Origin: Bacteroidales bacterium
GTDB lineage: Bacteria > Bacteroidota > Bacteroidia > Bacteroidales > P3
NCBI GenBank assembly: GCA_017962445.1
Contig: JAGCVI010000027.1
Span: forward strand, 79,176-143,175
DNA: 64,000 bases
Direction of reading: 5' to 3'
Part shown: positions 34,358-42,726 of the stretch, piece by piece
Position numbering within the stretch: the first letter of the stretch is position 1
How the letters are laid out: every line of letters starts with the position of its first letter
Made by a program: the position numbers and the translations under genes
The notes under the pieces: generated by a model
Database searches by the model: none
What the model was told of the DNA's origin: nothing
Seen by the model: the letters and a program-made list of their open reading frames with translations, nothing else

Positions 34358-36682
34358 ATGAAAAAACTTTTTTTGATCATACTGACTCTGACCGTTGCCG
34401 CCATTTCAGGATTGCAGGCTCAGATTGCTGTCGGGCAATGGAGAGACCACCTCTCTTCGACCGCCACCTACAAAGTCTGTGTGGTCGACGAGCGTGTCTA
34501 TGCATCTTCTGCAAACGGGCTGTACTATTACGACTGTGACGACTACACAGTGACGCGCTTGAACAAAACCAATTTGCTCAATGACGTGGGCATAAGCACC
34601 ATAGCTTACGATCCGCAGTCCAAATGCTTTGTCGTGGCCTACAACAACGCCAATATCGATTTGATTGTCGACGACAAAGCCATAAACATTAGCGACATAA
34701 AACGGGGAAACATCAGTGGTAGCAAGAAGATAAACAACATCCGCTTCCGCAACCACTGTGCCTATCTAGCCTGTGGCTTCGGAATTGTTGTCGTGGACCT
34801 AAACCGCAACGAAATCAAAGAGACCTACTACTTGGGATTGGACGGAACCTACCTGAACGTTAACGACTTAGCATTCAAGGACACCCTCATTGTTGCCGCC
34901 ACTGACATTGGCATTATGACCGCCCCTGCCGACAGCCGACTGCTACATATTTCGAACACCTGGACAAATGACACCAGTTCTCTTTTGGCAGGAATGAACG
35001 TCAAGATGTTAGCTGTGGACTGCAATAACAAGCTGATTGTGGGCGTGCACGACGATACCGATGGTACAAACGCACTCTTTCGTGAAATCGGTCCATTGAG
35101 CTTTGCGCCCTGGATAACCGGTAACCTTAGGGCTGTGAGGATGTCTGAGGGCAAAATCATTACCGTCTTCGACGATTGTGTAAAAATCAACGACTGCAAC
35201 TATCAAACCGAATTTACACTCGGCACACTCGACTGGTTCCGCGCGGATGTCAACGATGCCGTGCTGTCACATGACGGACGCCTATGGATGGCTCACAATT
35301 GGGCCTCGATGGCAGTGTGCGTGCCTGACAATCCTGAAGCAACACTGAACGCAGTAAGCCCTGACGGACCTGCAAGCGACGATGTCTTCAGTATCGTCTC
35401 GTACAATAACGATTTGATGGTATGCCCTGGAGGTCATCGAACCACTTATGTAGGCACGTTCCTGCCAGCAAACATCCATAGCTTCAACGACAATAAATGG
35501 CGGACACTGGAAGATCCCGACAACCTGCTGGAGAACAAGCTGGATCTTATCCATGTCGCCGTGAATCCTCGCAACAACAAACAAAAAATGGCCGCCCTGT
35601 GGGGCAGCGGCATCGCCGAAATCAACGACAACAAGGTCACCAATATCTACAATACAACCAACAGCGACGGAGCCCTTACAGCCTATACGGAGAACAGCTA
35701 CACATCGTTGTTCACTGGCGGTGTAGCCTTTGATCGTGATGGCAATCTGTGGGTCACAAACTCTCTGCAACCCAACGGCCTGGCAGTACGTAAAAGCAAT
35801 GGAAGCTGGCAGAGTTTCAACACATTGTCGATGGTGGCTGGCTCCGACATTGACAACATCATCTACGACAGCATCTACGGCAACAAGCTGTTTTGGGGGC
35901 GTGCCAACAAGATTTTTGTCCATAACGGCACCGACAAGATGAGCTACATCGACCCGAACAATGGTGCGAAAATGGAGACTTCGTCAGTTAACTGCGTGGT
36001 GCAAGACCATAACGGAAACATATGGATTGGCACTAACAAGGGAATAAAAGTCATATACGACTTGTACCGAGTCTTCAACAACGGAGGCCAAGGCGAGAAA
36101 TCACCCTCTACCTGCAGCAATATCCTATACAACGAGAACGGTATCAACGAGTACCTACTTGCCTATGAGAGCATAACATGCATAGTCGTCGACGGTGCTA
36201 ACCGCAAATGGGTTGGTACAAGCAACGGCGGTGTTTATCTGCTTTCGGGCAACGGTCTGCAACAACTGGAACATTTCACGACGGCAAACAGCCATCTATT
36301 CTCTGACAAAATTGTATCACTAAGCGTGATGCCCTGGACAGGGGAGCTCTTTATCGGCACCGACAAAGGCATACAGTCATATCGTTCCACAGCCACCTAC
36401 GCATACGCAACACCTAGCGAAGATATCCATGCGTTCCCGAACCCCGTCAAGCCTGACTACGATGGAGTTATTTCAATAAAGGGCTTCTCCCGCAATGCAT
36501 TGGTACACATCACCGATGCTGCCGGCCACACCGTCTACAGCACAAAAGCAAACGGCGGACAGGCAACATGGAACGGATGCACCAATAGTGGCAAGAGAGT
36601 GGCCTCAGGCGTCTATTACGTGTTCGCCTCATCCGAAGACGGTGACATACGGTCAGTTACAAAGATTTTAATAATCAAATAG
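34358..36682 (+). CDS. porZ: T9SS protein PorZ (beta-propeller, surface)
   Basis: A 774-residue exported protein (signal peptide to about 21) made of beta-propeller blades and ending in a T9SS-type C-terminal domain. QIAVGQWRDHLSSTATYKVCVVDERVYASSANGLYYYD is the PorZ opening; repeats such as GNIWIGTNKGIKVIYD and NRKWVGTSNGGVYLLSGN form the propellers; the C-terminus PNPVKPDYDGVISIKGF is the sorting domain. PorZ belongs to the attachment complex with PorU, PorV and PorQ that processes T9SS cargo. Size is near that of Porphyromonas PorZ (about 776). The start at 34358 is chosen for the signal peptide; the frame is open further upstream, inside mreD. Confidence 0.9.
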   Translation: MKKLFLIILTLTVAAISGLQAQIAVGQWRDHLSSTATYKVCVVDERVYASSANGLYYYDCDDYTVTRLNKTNLLNDVGISTIAYDPQSKCFVVAYNNANIDLIVDDKAINISDIKRGNISGSKKINNIRFRNHCAYLACGFGIVVVDLNRNEIKETYYLGLDGTYLNVNDLAFKDTLIVAATDIGIMTAPADSRLLHISNTWTNDTSSLLAGMNVKMLAVDCNNKLIVGVHDDTDGTNALFREIGPLSFAPWITGNLRAVRMSEGKIITVFDDCVKINDCNYQTEFTLGTLDWFRADVNDAVLSHDGRLWMAHNWASMAVCVPDNPEATLNAVSPDGPASDDVFSIVSYNNDLMVCPGGHRTTYVGTFLPANIHSFNDNKWRTLEDPDNLLENKLDLIHVAVNPRNNKQKMAALWGSGIAEINDNKVTNIYNTTNSDGALTAYTENSYTSLFTGGVAFDRDGNLWVTNSLQPNGLAVRKSNGSWQSFNTLSMVAGSDIDNIIYDSIYGNKLFWGRANKIFVHNGTDKMSYIDPNNGAKMETSSVNCVVQDHNGNIWIGTNKGIKVIYDLYRVFNNGGQGEKSPSTCSNILYNENGINEYLLAYESITCIVVDGANRKWVGTSNGGVYLLSGNGLQQLEHFTTANSHLFSDKIVSLSVMPWTGELFIGTDKGIQSYRSTATYAYATPSEDIHAFPNPVKPDYDGVISIKGFSRNALVHITDAAGHTVYSTKANGGQATWNGCTNSGKRVASGVYYVFASSEDGDIRSVTKILIIK

Positions 36683-36691
36683 TTTTCGCTA

Positions 36692-37480
36692 ATGTTAGTC
36701 ACGACACAGGGCTTAGTGCTTCATACAACAAAATATGCTGAGACAAGCATTGTTGCGAAGATTTTCACTCGTGAGCTGGGCCTTCGTTCATACATAGTCA
36801 AAGGCATACGCTCTGCCAGCGGCCGCACCAAGCAGAACCTTATGCAGCCACTCAGCCATCTGGAGATGACCGTATACGACAACCCCAAGAAACAGTTGCA
36901 ATATATCAAGGAGATGCATCCTGCACGCCACTACGCTGCAATCAATTCGGACAGCATACGTATGGCACTTGTCTTCTTTATGGACGAGGTGCTCTACAAA
37001 TCACTGAAAGAGGAAGAGCCTAACCGAAATCTTTTCGACTATGTGGTCGAGGAACTGCAGAGACTGGGCGGTACCGAACTGACAGACATTGAAGAGCCAC
37101 AGCCTAAACCTAACAGACAACAACACTACTCGACATTCCCAATCCATTTCCTCCTTCGCACAGCACGCTACATAGGCATCGAACCGATGGACAACTACAG
37201 CACAAAAGAGCCAATGTTTAACCTGAAGGAAGGGCGTTTCCAGTCCATGCCCAATGGTTACAGTGCAACACTGCCCGACAGCGACTACTATCTCGACATG
37301 ACGTCAAGCTCTCACCTGCACAGCTGCCTTACAAGCACCCACCGCAGTGAACAGATGCCACAGCTGACAGCCAAACAACGTTCAGTAACCCTGAACAATC
37401 TGCTTGAATACTATCAAGTTCACCTCACCGATTTCAAGAACTTCAAGTCACACGAGGTGCTACATGCCGTTTTGAGATAA
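36692..37480 (+). CDS. recO: DNA repair protein RecO
   Basis: A 262-residue recombination mediator that helps RecF and RecR load RecA on gapped DNA. The N-terminal OB fold shows TQGLVLHTTKYAETSIVAKIFTRELGLRSYIVKGIRS, then LMQPLSHLEMTVYDNPKKQLQYIKE. The C-terminal helical part is diverged and lacks a visible zinc site. It follows porZ by 9 nt and precedes the first subtilase by 16 nt. Confidence 0.9.
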   Translation: MLVTTQGLVLHTTKYAETSIVAKIFTRELGLRSYIVKGIRSASGRTKQNLMQPLSHLEMTVYDNPKKQLQYIKEMHPARHYAAINSDSIRMALVFFMDEVLYKSLKEEEPNRNLFDYVVEELQRLGGTELTDIEEPQPKPNRQQHYSTFPIHFLLRTARYIGIEPMDNYSTKEPMFNLKEGRFQSMPNGYSATLPDSDYYLDMTSSSHLHSCLTSTHRSEQMPQLTAKQRSVTLNNLLEYYQVHLTDFKNFKSHEVLHAVLR

Positions 37481-37496
37481 CAAAAATATAAACAAT

Positions 37497-39863
37497 ATGA
37501 AAAGATTATTCATCACAATCCTTATGGTTGCCGCCTTCTTCGGCGTCAGCGCCCAGTCTTGCTATTGGGTGGTTCTTACCGACAAACAAGGGTCAACATT
37601 CGACCCTTACAGTTATTTCGATGCCAAAGCCATTGAACGCTACAGGCTAAACAATGCTGACCTCTACGACATAAGCAACTACCCACTCAGCGAAAACTAC
37701 GTGCATCAAATCAACGCCATAGCCACCGAAGAGGTTGGTCAGAGTCGATGGCTTAACGCAATAGCCGTCATGGCCACCGACGAGCAAATAGAACAAATCA
37801 ACAAACTGCCATTCGTAAAACAGACCGACATGATAGCCAGCGACATGCAAATTGCCGCCTATCGATTAAACCACAAAAAAAATACTGCATCAAAAAAAGA
37901 ATTCAGCCTTCAGGATTCTGAAAATGAAATCTCCGAACAGCTGCTGCGTATGCGCGGCGACCTGTTCATCAAGAAAGGCATTGACGGCTCCGGAGTTCGC
38001 ATCGCCGTGTTCGACGGAGGCTTCAAGGCTGTCAACACACATCAAGCTTTCAAGCACTTGCGCGACAACGGTCAGATTATCGCCACTTGGGACTTCACAA
38101 AAAAACAAAGCAACGTCTACGACAATCACACCCATGGCACCATGGTGCTGAGCTGCATAGCAGGAATAATCAACGGCACACAGCTTGGTCTGGCCACCGG
38201 CTCGACATTCCTGCTTGCCAAGACAGAGGTCGACCCCGAACCATTCAAAGAAGAGGTGTGGTGGGCACAAGCCGTGGAATGGGCTGACAAGAACGGCGCC
38301 GATGTCATCAACAGCTCGCTCGGATATGGTGCCGACCGCCATTTTACACACGAAATGGACGGCCGCAGCTATGTGGCAAAGGCCGCTGAACTCGCAGCAA
38401 AAAAAGGTATGCTGGTCTGCAACTCGGCCGGTAACGAAGGTGATGACGATGAATGGAAATGCATCATCACCCCTGCCGATGCAGAGAACGTGCTTGCCGT
38501 CGGAGGTATCATCCCTTCCCTTGAATCTTACGGACACATCTATTTCAGCTCTTTCGGCCCCACAGCTGACGGACGCATGAAACCCAATGTATGCAACTTC
38601 GGATACTGCGAAGTGGCCGATCCTTTCAATGACGACGAGACAGACTATGCAGCCGGCACATCGTTTGCATCGCCATTGACCGCTGGGTTTGCAGCTTGTG
38701 CTTGGCAAACCCAACGCGACAAGACAGCCATGCAGATGAAATCATTAATTGAGCAGTCCGCCGACCTATATCCCTATTATGACTATGCCCTCGGCTACGG
38801 AGTTCCCCAAGCCAGCTTTTTCACTAGCACCAGCAGTAACAAACTATCTGAAACGACATTTGAATTCTACAACTTTGAAGACTATATATTAATTCGTCCA
38901 ACCAAATCCTTGAAGTCGAATAAGACCGACAACGGCAATTCCGAGCTGGCTGTGTTTGACACCATTGAACGAGAAGACAACGTTATGATGAAGATTCAAA
39001 ACAACGATGGACTGATTGAGCAATACGTCAACATCGGCATAGAGGATTTTACTGACGACAAAGAGGTTGCTGTGGCAAAATCCGGAATCTGGGGCTATAC
39101 ACTTGTTGTCAACGTCAACGGCGAAACGAAGAGTCTCCGCCTCACCAAGGCCGACAGTTTGGAGTATGCCGACTACGACCACATGTTCGAATACTATGTA
39201 ATTGACACTGCAGGCTACATCCTCTCTGAGTATAATGAACATACAAAACGCACACTCGCAGACAACAAGACCTCTAAGTGGGGCATTGGAAAGAAATTTC
39301 TCGGCGAGACGTACTTACAATACGGAGTCTCACACTTCCCTAACGACGAGCTACGCTACTGCGATGCCTTCAACTTCGGTGTCCGTGTCATGCGCAATTT
39401 CCGCAAGTGGTACTCTCTCGGTTTGGCGTTCAACATCAATTTCTCCGATTTCCGCTACAAGGAAGAGCAGGCGACCATCTGGGACAACGAACTCGGCATC
39501 GGCGGCAACGACTTCAGTCATGCCACACAAAAGATTTTCAACCTCACCGAGTTCAACTTCGAATTCTTCCAACGAATCCGTTTCACCACCTTCGGCAAAA
39601 AAAATATTAAAGGCCTGCATTGGGACATCGGAGTGTTCGGTGGCTTGATTTATGACGACTACCGCATCGTCTATAACAACGAACAGAACAATGGTGTCTG
39701 CAAAATGGAGACAGACGTCTACACCTCTTTCGACTCTACCAAAATCTTCAGCTGGGGTTTCACAACCCGTCTGGCATGGAACAGCATAGGTGTCTTTGGT
39801 CGCTACCGCATGACGCAGACCGACCTTCCGCGCCTGCAAGTTGGGCTGCAATTAACATTCTAA
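37497..39863 (+). CDS. Subtilase (S8) with C-terminal barrel-like domain, copy 1
   Basis: A 788-residue exported serine protease. A signal peptide (about 1-20) is followed by an inhibitor-like prodomain (about 21-120) and the S8 domain: Asp173 (AVFDGGF), His213 (HTHGTMV), oxyanion Asn313-region (CNSAGNEG) and Ser389 (GTSFASP). Residues about 440-590 are a beta-rich linker. The last 190 residues (about 600-788) alternate like outer-membrane strands (FNFGVRVMRNFRKWYSLGLAFNINFSDF, WDIGVFGGLIYDDY, FGRYRMTQTD) and end LQLTF. I see no T9SS sorting domain, so it may be anchored by its own barrel. Its neighbour at 39885 is a paralogue. Confidence 0.85.
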   Translation: MKRLFITILMVAAFFGVSAQSCYWVVLTDKQGSTFDPYSYFDAKAIERYRLNNADLYDISNYPLSENYVHQINAIATEEVGQSRWLNAIAVMATDEQIEQINKLPFVKQTDMIASDMQIAAYRLNHKKNTASKKEFSLQDSENEISEQLLRMRGDLFIKKGIDGSGVRIAVFDGGFKAVNTHQAFKHLRDNGQIIATWDFTKKQSNVYDNHTHGTMVLSCIAGIINGTQLGLATGSTFLLAKTEVDPEPFKEEVWWAQAVEWADKNGADVINSSLGYGADRHFTHEMDGRSYVAKAAELAAKKGMLVCNSAGNEGDDDEWKCIITPADAENVLAVGGIIPSLESYGHIYFSSFGPTADGRMKPNVCNFGYCEVADPFNDDETDYAAGTSFASPLTAGFAACAWQTQRDKTAMQMKSLIEQSADLYPYYDYALGYGVPQASFFTSTSSNKLSETTFEFYNFEDYILIRPTKSLKSNKTDNGNSELAVFDTIEREDNVMMKIQNNDGLIEQYVNIGIEDFTDDKEVAVAKSGIWGYTLVVNVNGETKSLRLTKADSLEYADYDHMFEYYVIDTAGYILSEYNEHTKRTLADNKTSKWGIGKKFLGETYLQYGVSHFPNDELRYCDAFNFGVRVMRNFRKWYSLGLAFNINFSDFRYKEEQATIWDNELGIGGNDFSHATQKIFNLTEFNFEFFQRIRFTTFGKKNIKGLHWDIGVFGGLIYDDYRIVYNNEQNNGVCKMETDVYTSFDSTKIFSWGFTTRLAWNSIGVFGRYRMTQTDLPRLQVGLQLTF

Positions 39864-39884
39864 CAACTATAAAACAACATAACC

Positions 39885-42224
39885 ATGAAAAAAATTGCTT
39901 TTTTCAGTGTTTTCCTTTTAAGCCTTGTCTTCTGTTCTGTACAGGCACAGAACTGCTATTGGGTTATGCTGACCGACAAAGCAGGGACAACGTTCGATCC
40001 TTACAGCTATTTCGACAACAAAGCAATCGAACGCTACAAATTGAATGAAGCCGATCTATATGACATCAGCAACTATCCATTAAAAGAGAGCTACGTCAGT
40101 CAGATTGATGCCATTGCCACCGAAGACTTCGGCCAGAGCCGCTGGCTCAACGCAGTGGCTGTCACCGCAACGCCTGAACAGATAGATGTCATCCAGAAGC
40201 TACCTTTCGTCAAGGAGGTTGTAATGTTGGAGAGCAATATATATCTAGCCAAAGTCGAGGATAGCGAACCCATCGACCTGACGGGACTATTCTCTGAAGG
40301 AGCGCCTGCAGACCAGCTGATACGTATGGGTAGGGACAACTTCCGCAATGCCGGCATCGACGGCAAGGGAGTCCGCATTGCTGTCTTTGACGGTGGTTTC
40401 CCGCAAGTGAACACCCACATCGCATTCAAACACTTGCGCGACGAAGGCCGCATCATCAAGACCTGGAACTTCCCCGACAAAAAGGAGAATGTCTACGGCT
40501 GGAACAGCCACGGCCTGATGACGCTGAGCTGCATCGCCGGTATACACCGCTATGAAGGAACCGATGGAGAAGTCAGCGTGGATATTGGTATGGCCACGGG
40601 AGCTGAATTCTTGCTGGCACGCACCGAGATAGAGGCTGAGCCCTTCAAAGAGGAGGTGTGGTGGCAGATGGCTGTGGAATGGGCTGACAAGAACGGTGCA
40701 CAGATCATCAGCTCGTCGCTGGGTTATGGCAAAGACCGCTACTATACCAAGGATATGAACGGCCAGAGCTATGTAGCCAAAGCCGCTAACATGGCAGCTC
40801 GTAAGGGCATTCTCGTATGCAACAGCGCCGGCAATGAAGGCTCCGACCGCAGCTGGCGAACCATCATCACCCCCAGTGATGCTGACAGCGTGCTCTGCGT
40901 GGGAGGCATCTCCAACAGCTTGACCAAATACGAACATATAAGTTTCAGCAGCTATGGCCCCAGTGCCGATGGCCGTCAGAAACCAAACGTCGTCGCCTTC
41001 GGCCACGCCTACACCGCCAACACTAGCAACAGCAATAACAAATACCATTTTGTCGACGGCACCAGCTTCAGTTGCCCTCTTGTGGCCGGCTTCGCAGCAT
41101 GCGCATTGCAGGCCAAACCAGGCCTGACGGCAATGCAGCTTTTCCACGAGATTGAGAAGAGTGCCGATCTCTACCCCTACTGCGACTACACGTTTGGCTA
41201 TGGAGTGCCTCAAGCCGACTATTTCACCAGCGTCCGCAAAGAAATAAAACGCACTTTCAACTTTGAGAAAAGCAAAAACGGAGCGATTCTAATCCGCCCT
41301 GTCAAAGACCTCGACAAATGCCGCATCTTCATCAAAAACACTCTCAAGGACGGTTCCATATCAAACTACAGCAAATACGACCTCACCGAATTCAAGACCA
41401 CCACTGTACTAGAAGTATACAATGGAGAGAAAATTACTGTCAACCTAGATGGCTTCACCGACAGCTGCCGGTTTGACAAGCCCGACTACTCGATTCGAAA
41501 CTGTGAAACGTATTTCACCATTTTTGTCGACAACAACGATGTCAATAACGGAAACCTTATTGTTTCATCTGAAGTAAGCAATACCCATTTCTCTAACACA
41601 CTGAAAGAAAAAAAGACGAGATTGGAATTATTCGTAATGTTCGGACTCCCTGTCAACACCCAAAGCGATGAGATGGAGAGTTTGTTCTGGTCGCCGTCCA
41701 TTCGTGGCGGACTGCGCGGTACATACTACTTTAGCAAATCATACGGATGGGGTATCGGTGCAAGCATTGGCAAAGTATCCTACCGTTTTGGCGACAAGAT
41801 AGGCACCGCAGATGTCACTATGGGTACAGATCTCATAGCAAACGCGAATTTCAATGGAGTGGAAAGCCATAAATTAGAAGTGGGCGAACTTGGCCTTGAG
41901 ATATACCAGCGCGTGCGATTGGTACCTGGTGGCTTATTCCACAAAGGTTGGCATTGGGACCTTGGCGTGTACGGCAACTGGAGTTTCAACAGTTACACAA
42001 TAAAAGGTATCTACAATGGCACACAGGCTGAACGAGCTGAATTAGTACTGTCTGACATGGATGCCCTCAAGAACAGCCGCTGGAATTACGGCATCACTAC
42101 ACGCATCACCCGCGACTGGTTCGGCATCTTTGCACGATACCGCTTGAACGGACTTGGCAAGACAGTGCCTGCCAACGAACTCTGCCTGCCACGCCTCGAA
42201 GCAGGACTACAGATGGCATTCTGA
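39885..42224 (+). CDS. Subtilase (S8) with C-terminal barrel-like domain, copy 2
   Basis: A 779-residue paralogue of the gene before it, 21 nt downstream. The signal peptide (about 1-22), the prodomain opening QNCYWVMLTDKAGTTFDPYSYFD and the S8 triad Asp169, His209 and Ser394 (GTSFSCP) match copy 1 closely. The catalytic core is the most similar part; the linker (about 445-600) is diverged. The last 160 or so residues look like a short barrel (GGLRGTYYFSKSYGWGIGASIGKVSYRF, WDLGVYGNWSFNSY, FGIFARYRLNG) ending LEAGLQMAF. The pair probably arose by tandem duplication. Substrate unknown. Confidence 0.85.
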   Translation: MKKIAFFSVFLLSLVFCSVQAQNCYWVMLTDKAGTTFDPYSYFDNKAIERYKLNEADLYDISNYPLKESYVSQIDAIATEDFGQSRWLNAVAVTATPEQIDVIQKLPFVKEVVMLESNIYLAKVEDSEPIDLTGLFSEGAPADQLIRMGRDNFRNAGIDGKGVRIAVFDGGFPQVNTHIAFKHLRDEGRIIKTWNFPDKKENVYGWNSHGLMTLSCIAGIHRYEGTDGEVSVDIGMATGAEFLLARTEIEAEPFKEEVWWQMAVEWADKNGAQIISSSLGYGKDRYYTKDMNGQSYVAKAANMAARKGILVCNSAGNEGSDRSWRTIITPSDADSVLCVGGISNSLTKYEHISFSSYGPSADGRQKPNVVAFGHAYTANTSNSNNKYHFVDGTSFSCPLVAGFAACALQAKPGLTAMQLFHEIEKSADLYPYCDYTFGYGVPQADYFTSVRKEIKRTFNFEKSKNGAILIRPVKDLDKCRIFIKNTLKDGSISNYSKYDLTEFKTTTVLEVYNGEKITVNLDGFTDSCRFDKPDYSIRNCETYFTIFVDNNDVNNGNLIVSSEVSNTHFSNTLKEKKTRLELFVMFGLPVNTQSDEMESLFWSPSIRGGLRGTYYFSKSYGWGIGASIGKVSYRFGDKIGTADVTMGTDLIANANFNGVESHKLEVGELGLEIYQRVRLVPGGLFHKGWHWDLGVYGNWSFNSYTIKGIYNGTQAERAELVLSDMDALKNSRWNYGITTRITRDWFGIFARYRLNGLGKTVPANELCLPRLEAGLQMAF

Positions 42225-42245
42225 CAAGCACGCTTGAAGAATTAT

Positions 42246-42276
42246 TTTGCCATCTGAACATTTCTTCGTACTTTTG
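42246..42276 (+). promoter_or_regulatory. Promoter of the lipoprotein/hutU unit
   Basis: TTTG (42246-42249) and TACTTTTG (42269-42276) are separated by 19 nt. Because the box lies inside the longer open frame, the gene start is 42307. Confidence 0.75.
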
Positions 42277-42306
42277 CATTCGAATTACATAAAATTAAAC
42301 AATAAA

Positions 42307-42714
42307 ATGAAAACAATTAAATTTTTTATTCCTGTGCTTGCAGCATGCATGGCTGTTTTTGTTAGTTGTGGAGACAACGACGATGACGAAGATTACCGTG
42401 ACGCATGGGTAGGCACGTATGTGGGTGATAGTGATTATCATTTTTCCGCCAATGGAGGTGCAAACACTATTGACACCGTTTATTTTAATGATAGCCTGTC
42501 TGTCGCAAAGAACAGTGACAAAAATCTGACATTTGTTTACAGAGGCCAGTCACTCATGGCCGAATGCACAGAGGAAGGTGTTTTTAGTCATGACAACTAT
42601 CCCAATGGTGGCTTCCAGGGCAGATTCTCTGGCGATAGCCTATATTTCAATTTCTCTGAGAGCGAGCAGGGAAGGTCTGTGACTTATGTGTTTAAAGGGA
42701 AAAAGATAAAATAA
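42307..42714 (+). CDS. Small lipoprotein
   Basis: A 135-residue predicted lipoprotein: signal with lipobox VFVSC (Cys about 21), then a mostly acidic beta-type domain (WVGTYVGDSDYHFSANGG ... VTYVFKGKKIK). No family recognised; small lipoproteins of this type resemble lipocalin- or DUF-type folds. Its start is fixed by the promoter at 42246-42276. hutU starts 12 nt downstream, so it shares the transcript, but no link to histidine use is evident. Confidence 0.65.
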   Translation: MKTIKFFIPVLAACMAVFVSCGDNDDDEDYRDAWVGTYVGDSDYHFSANGGANTIDTVYFNDSLSVAKNSDKNLTFVYRGQSLMAECTEEGVFSHDNYPNGGFQGRFSGDSLYFNFSESEQGRSVTYVFKGKKIK

Positions 42715-42726
42715 AACAACAATATT

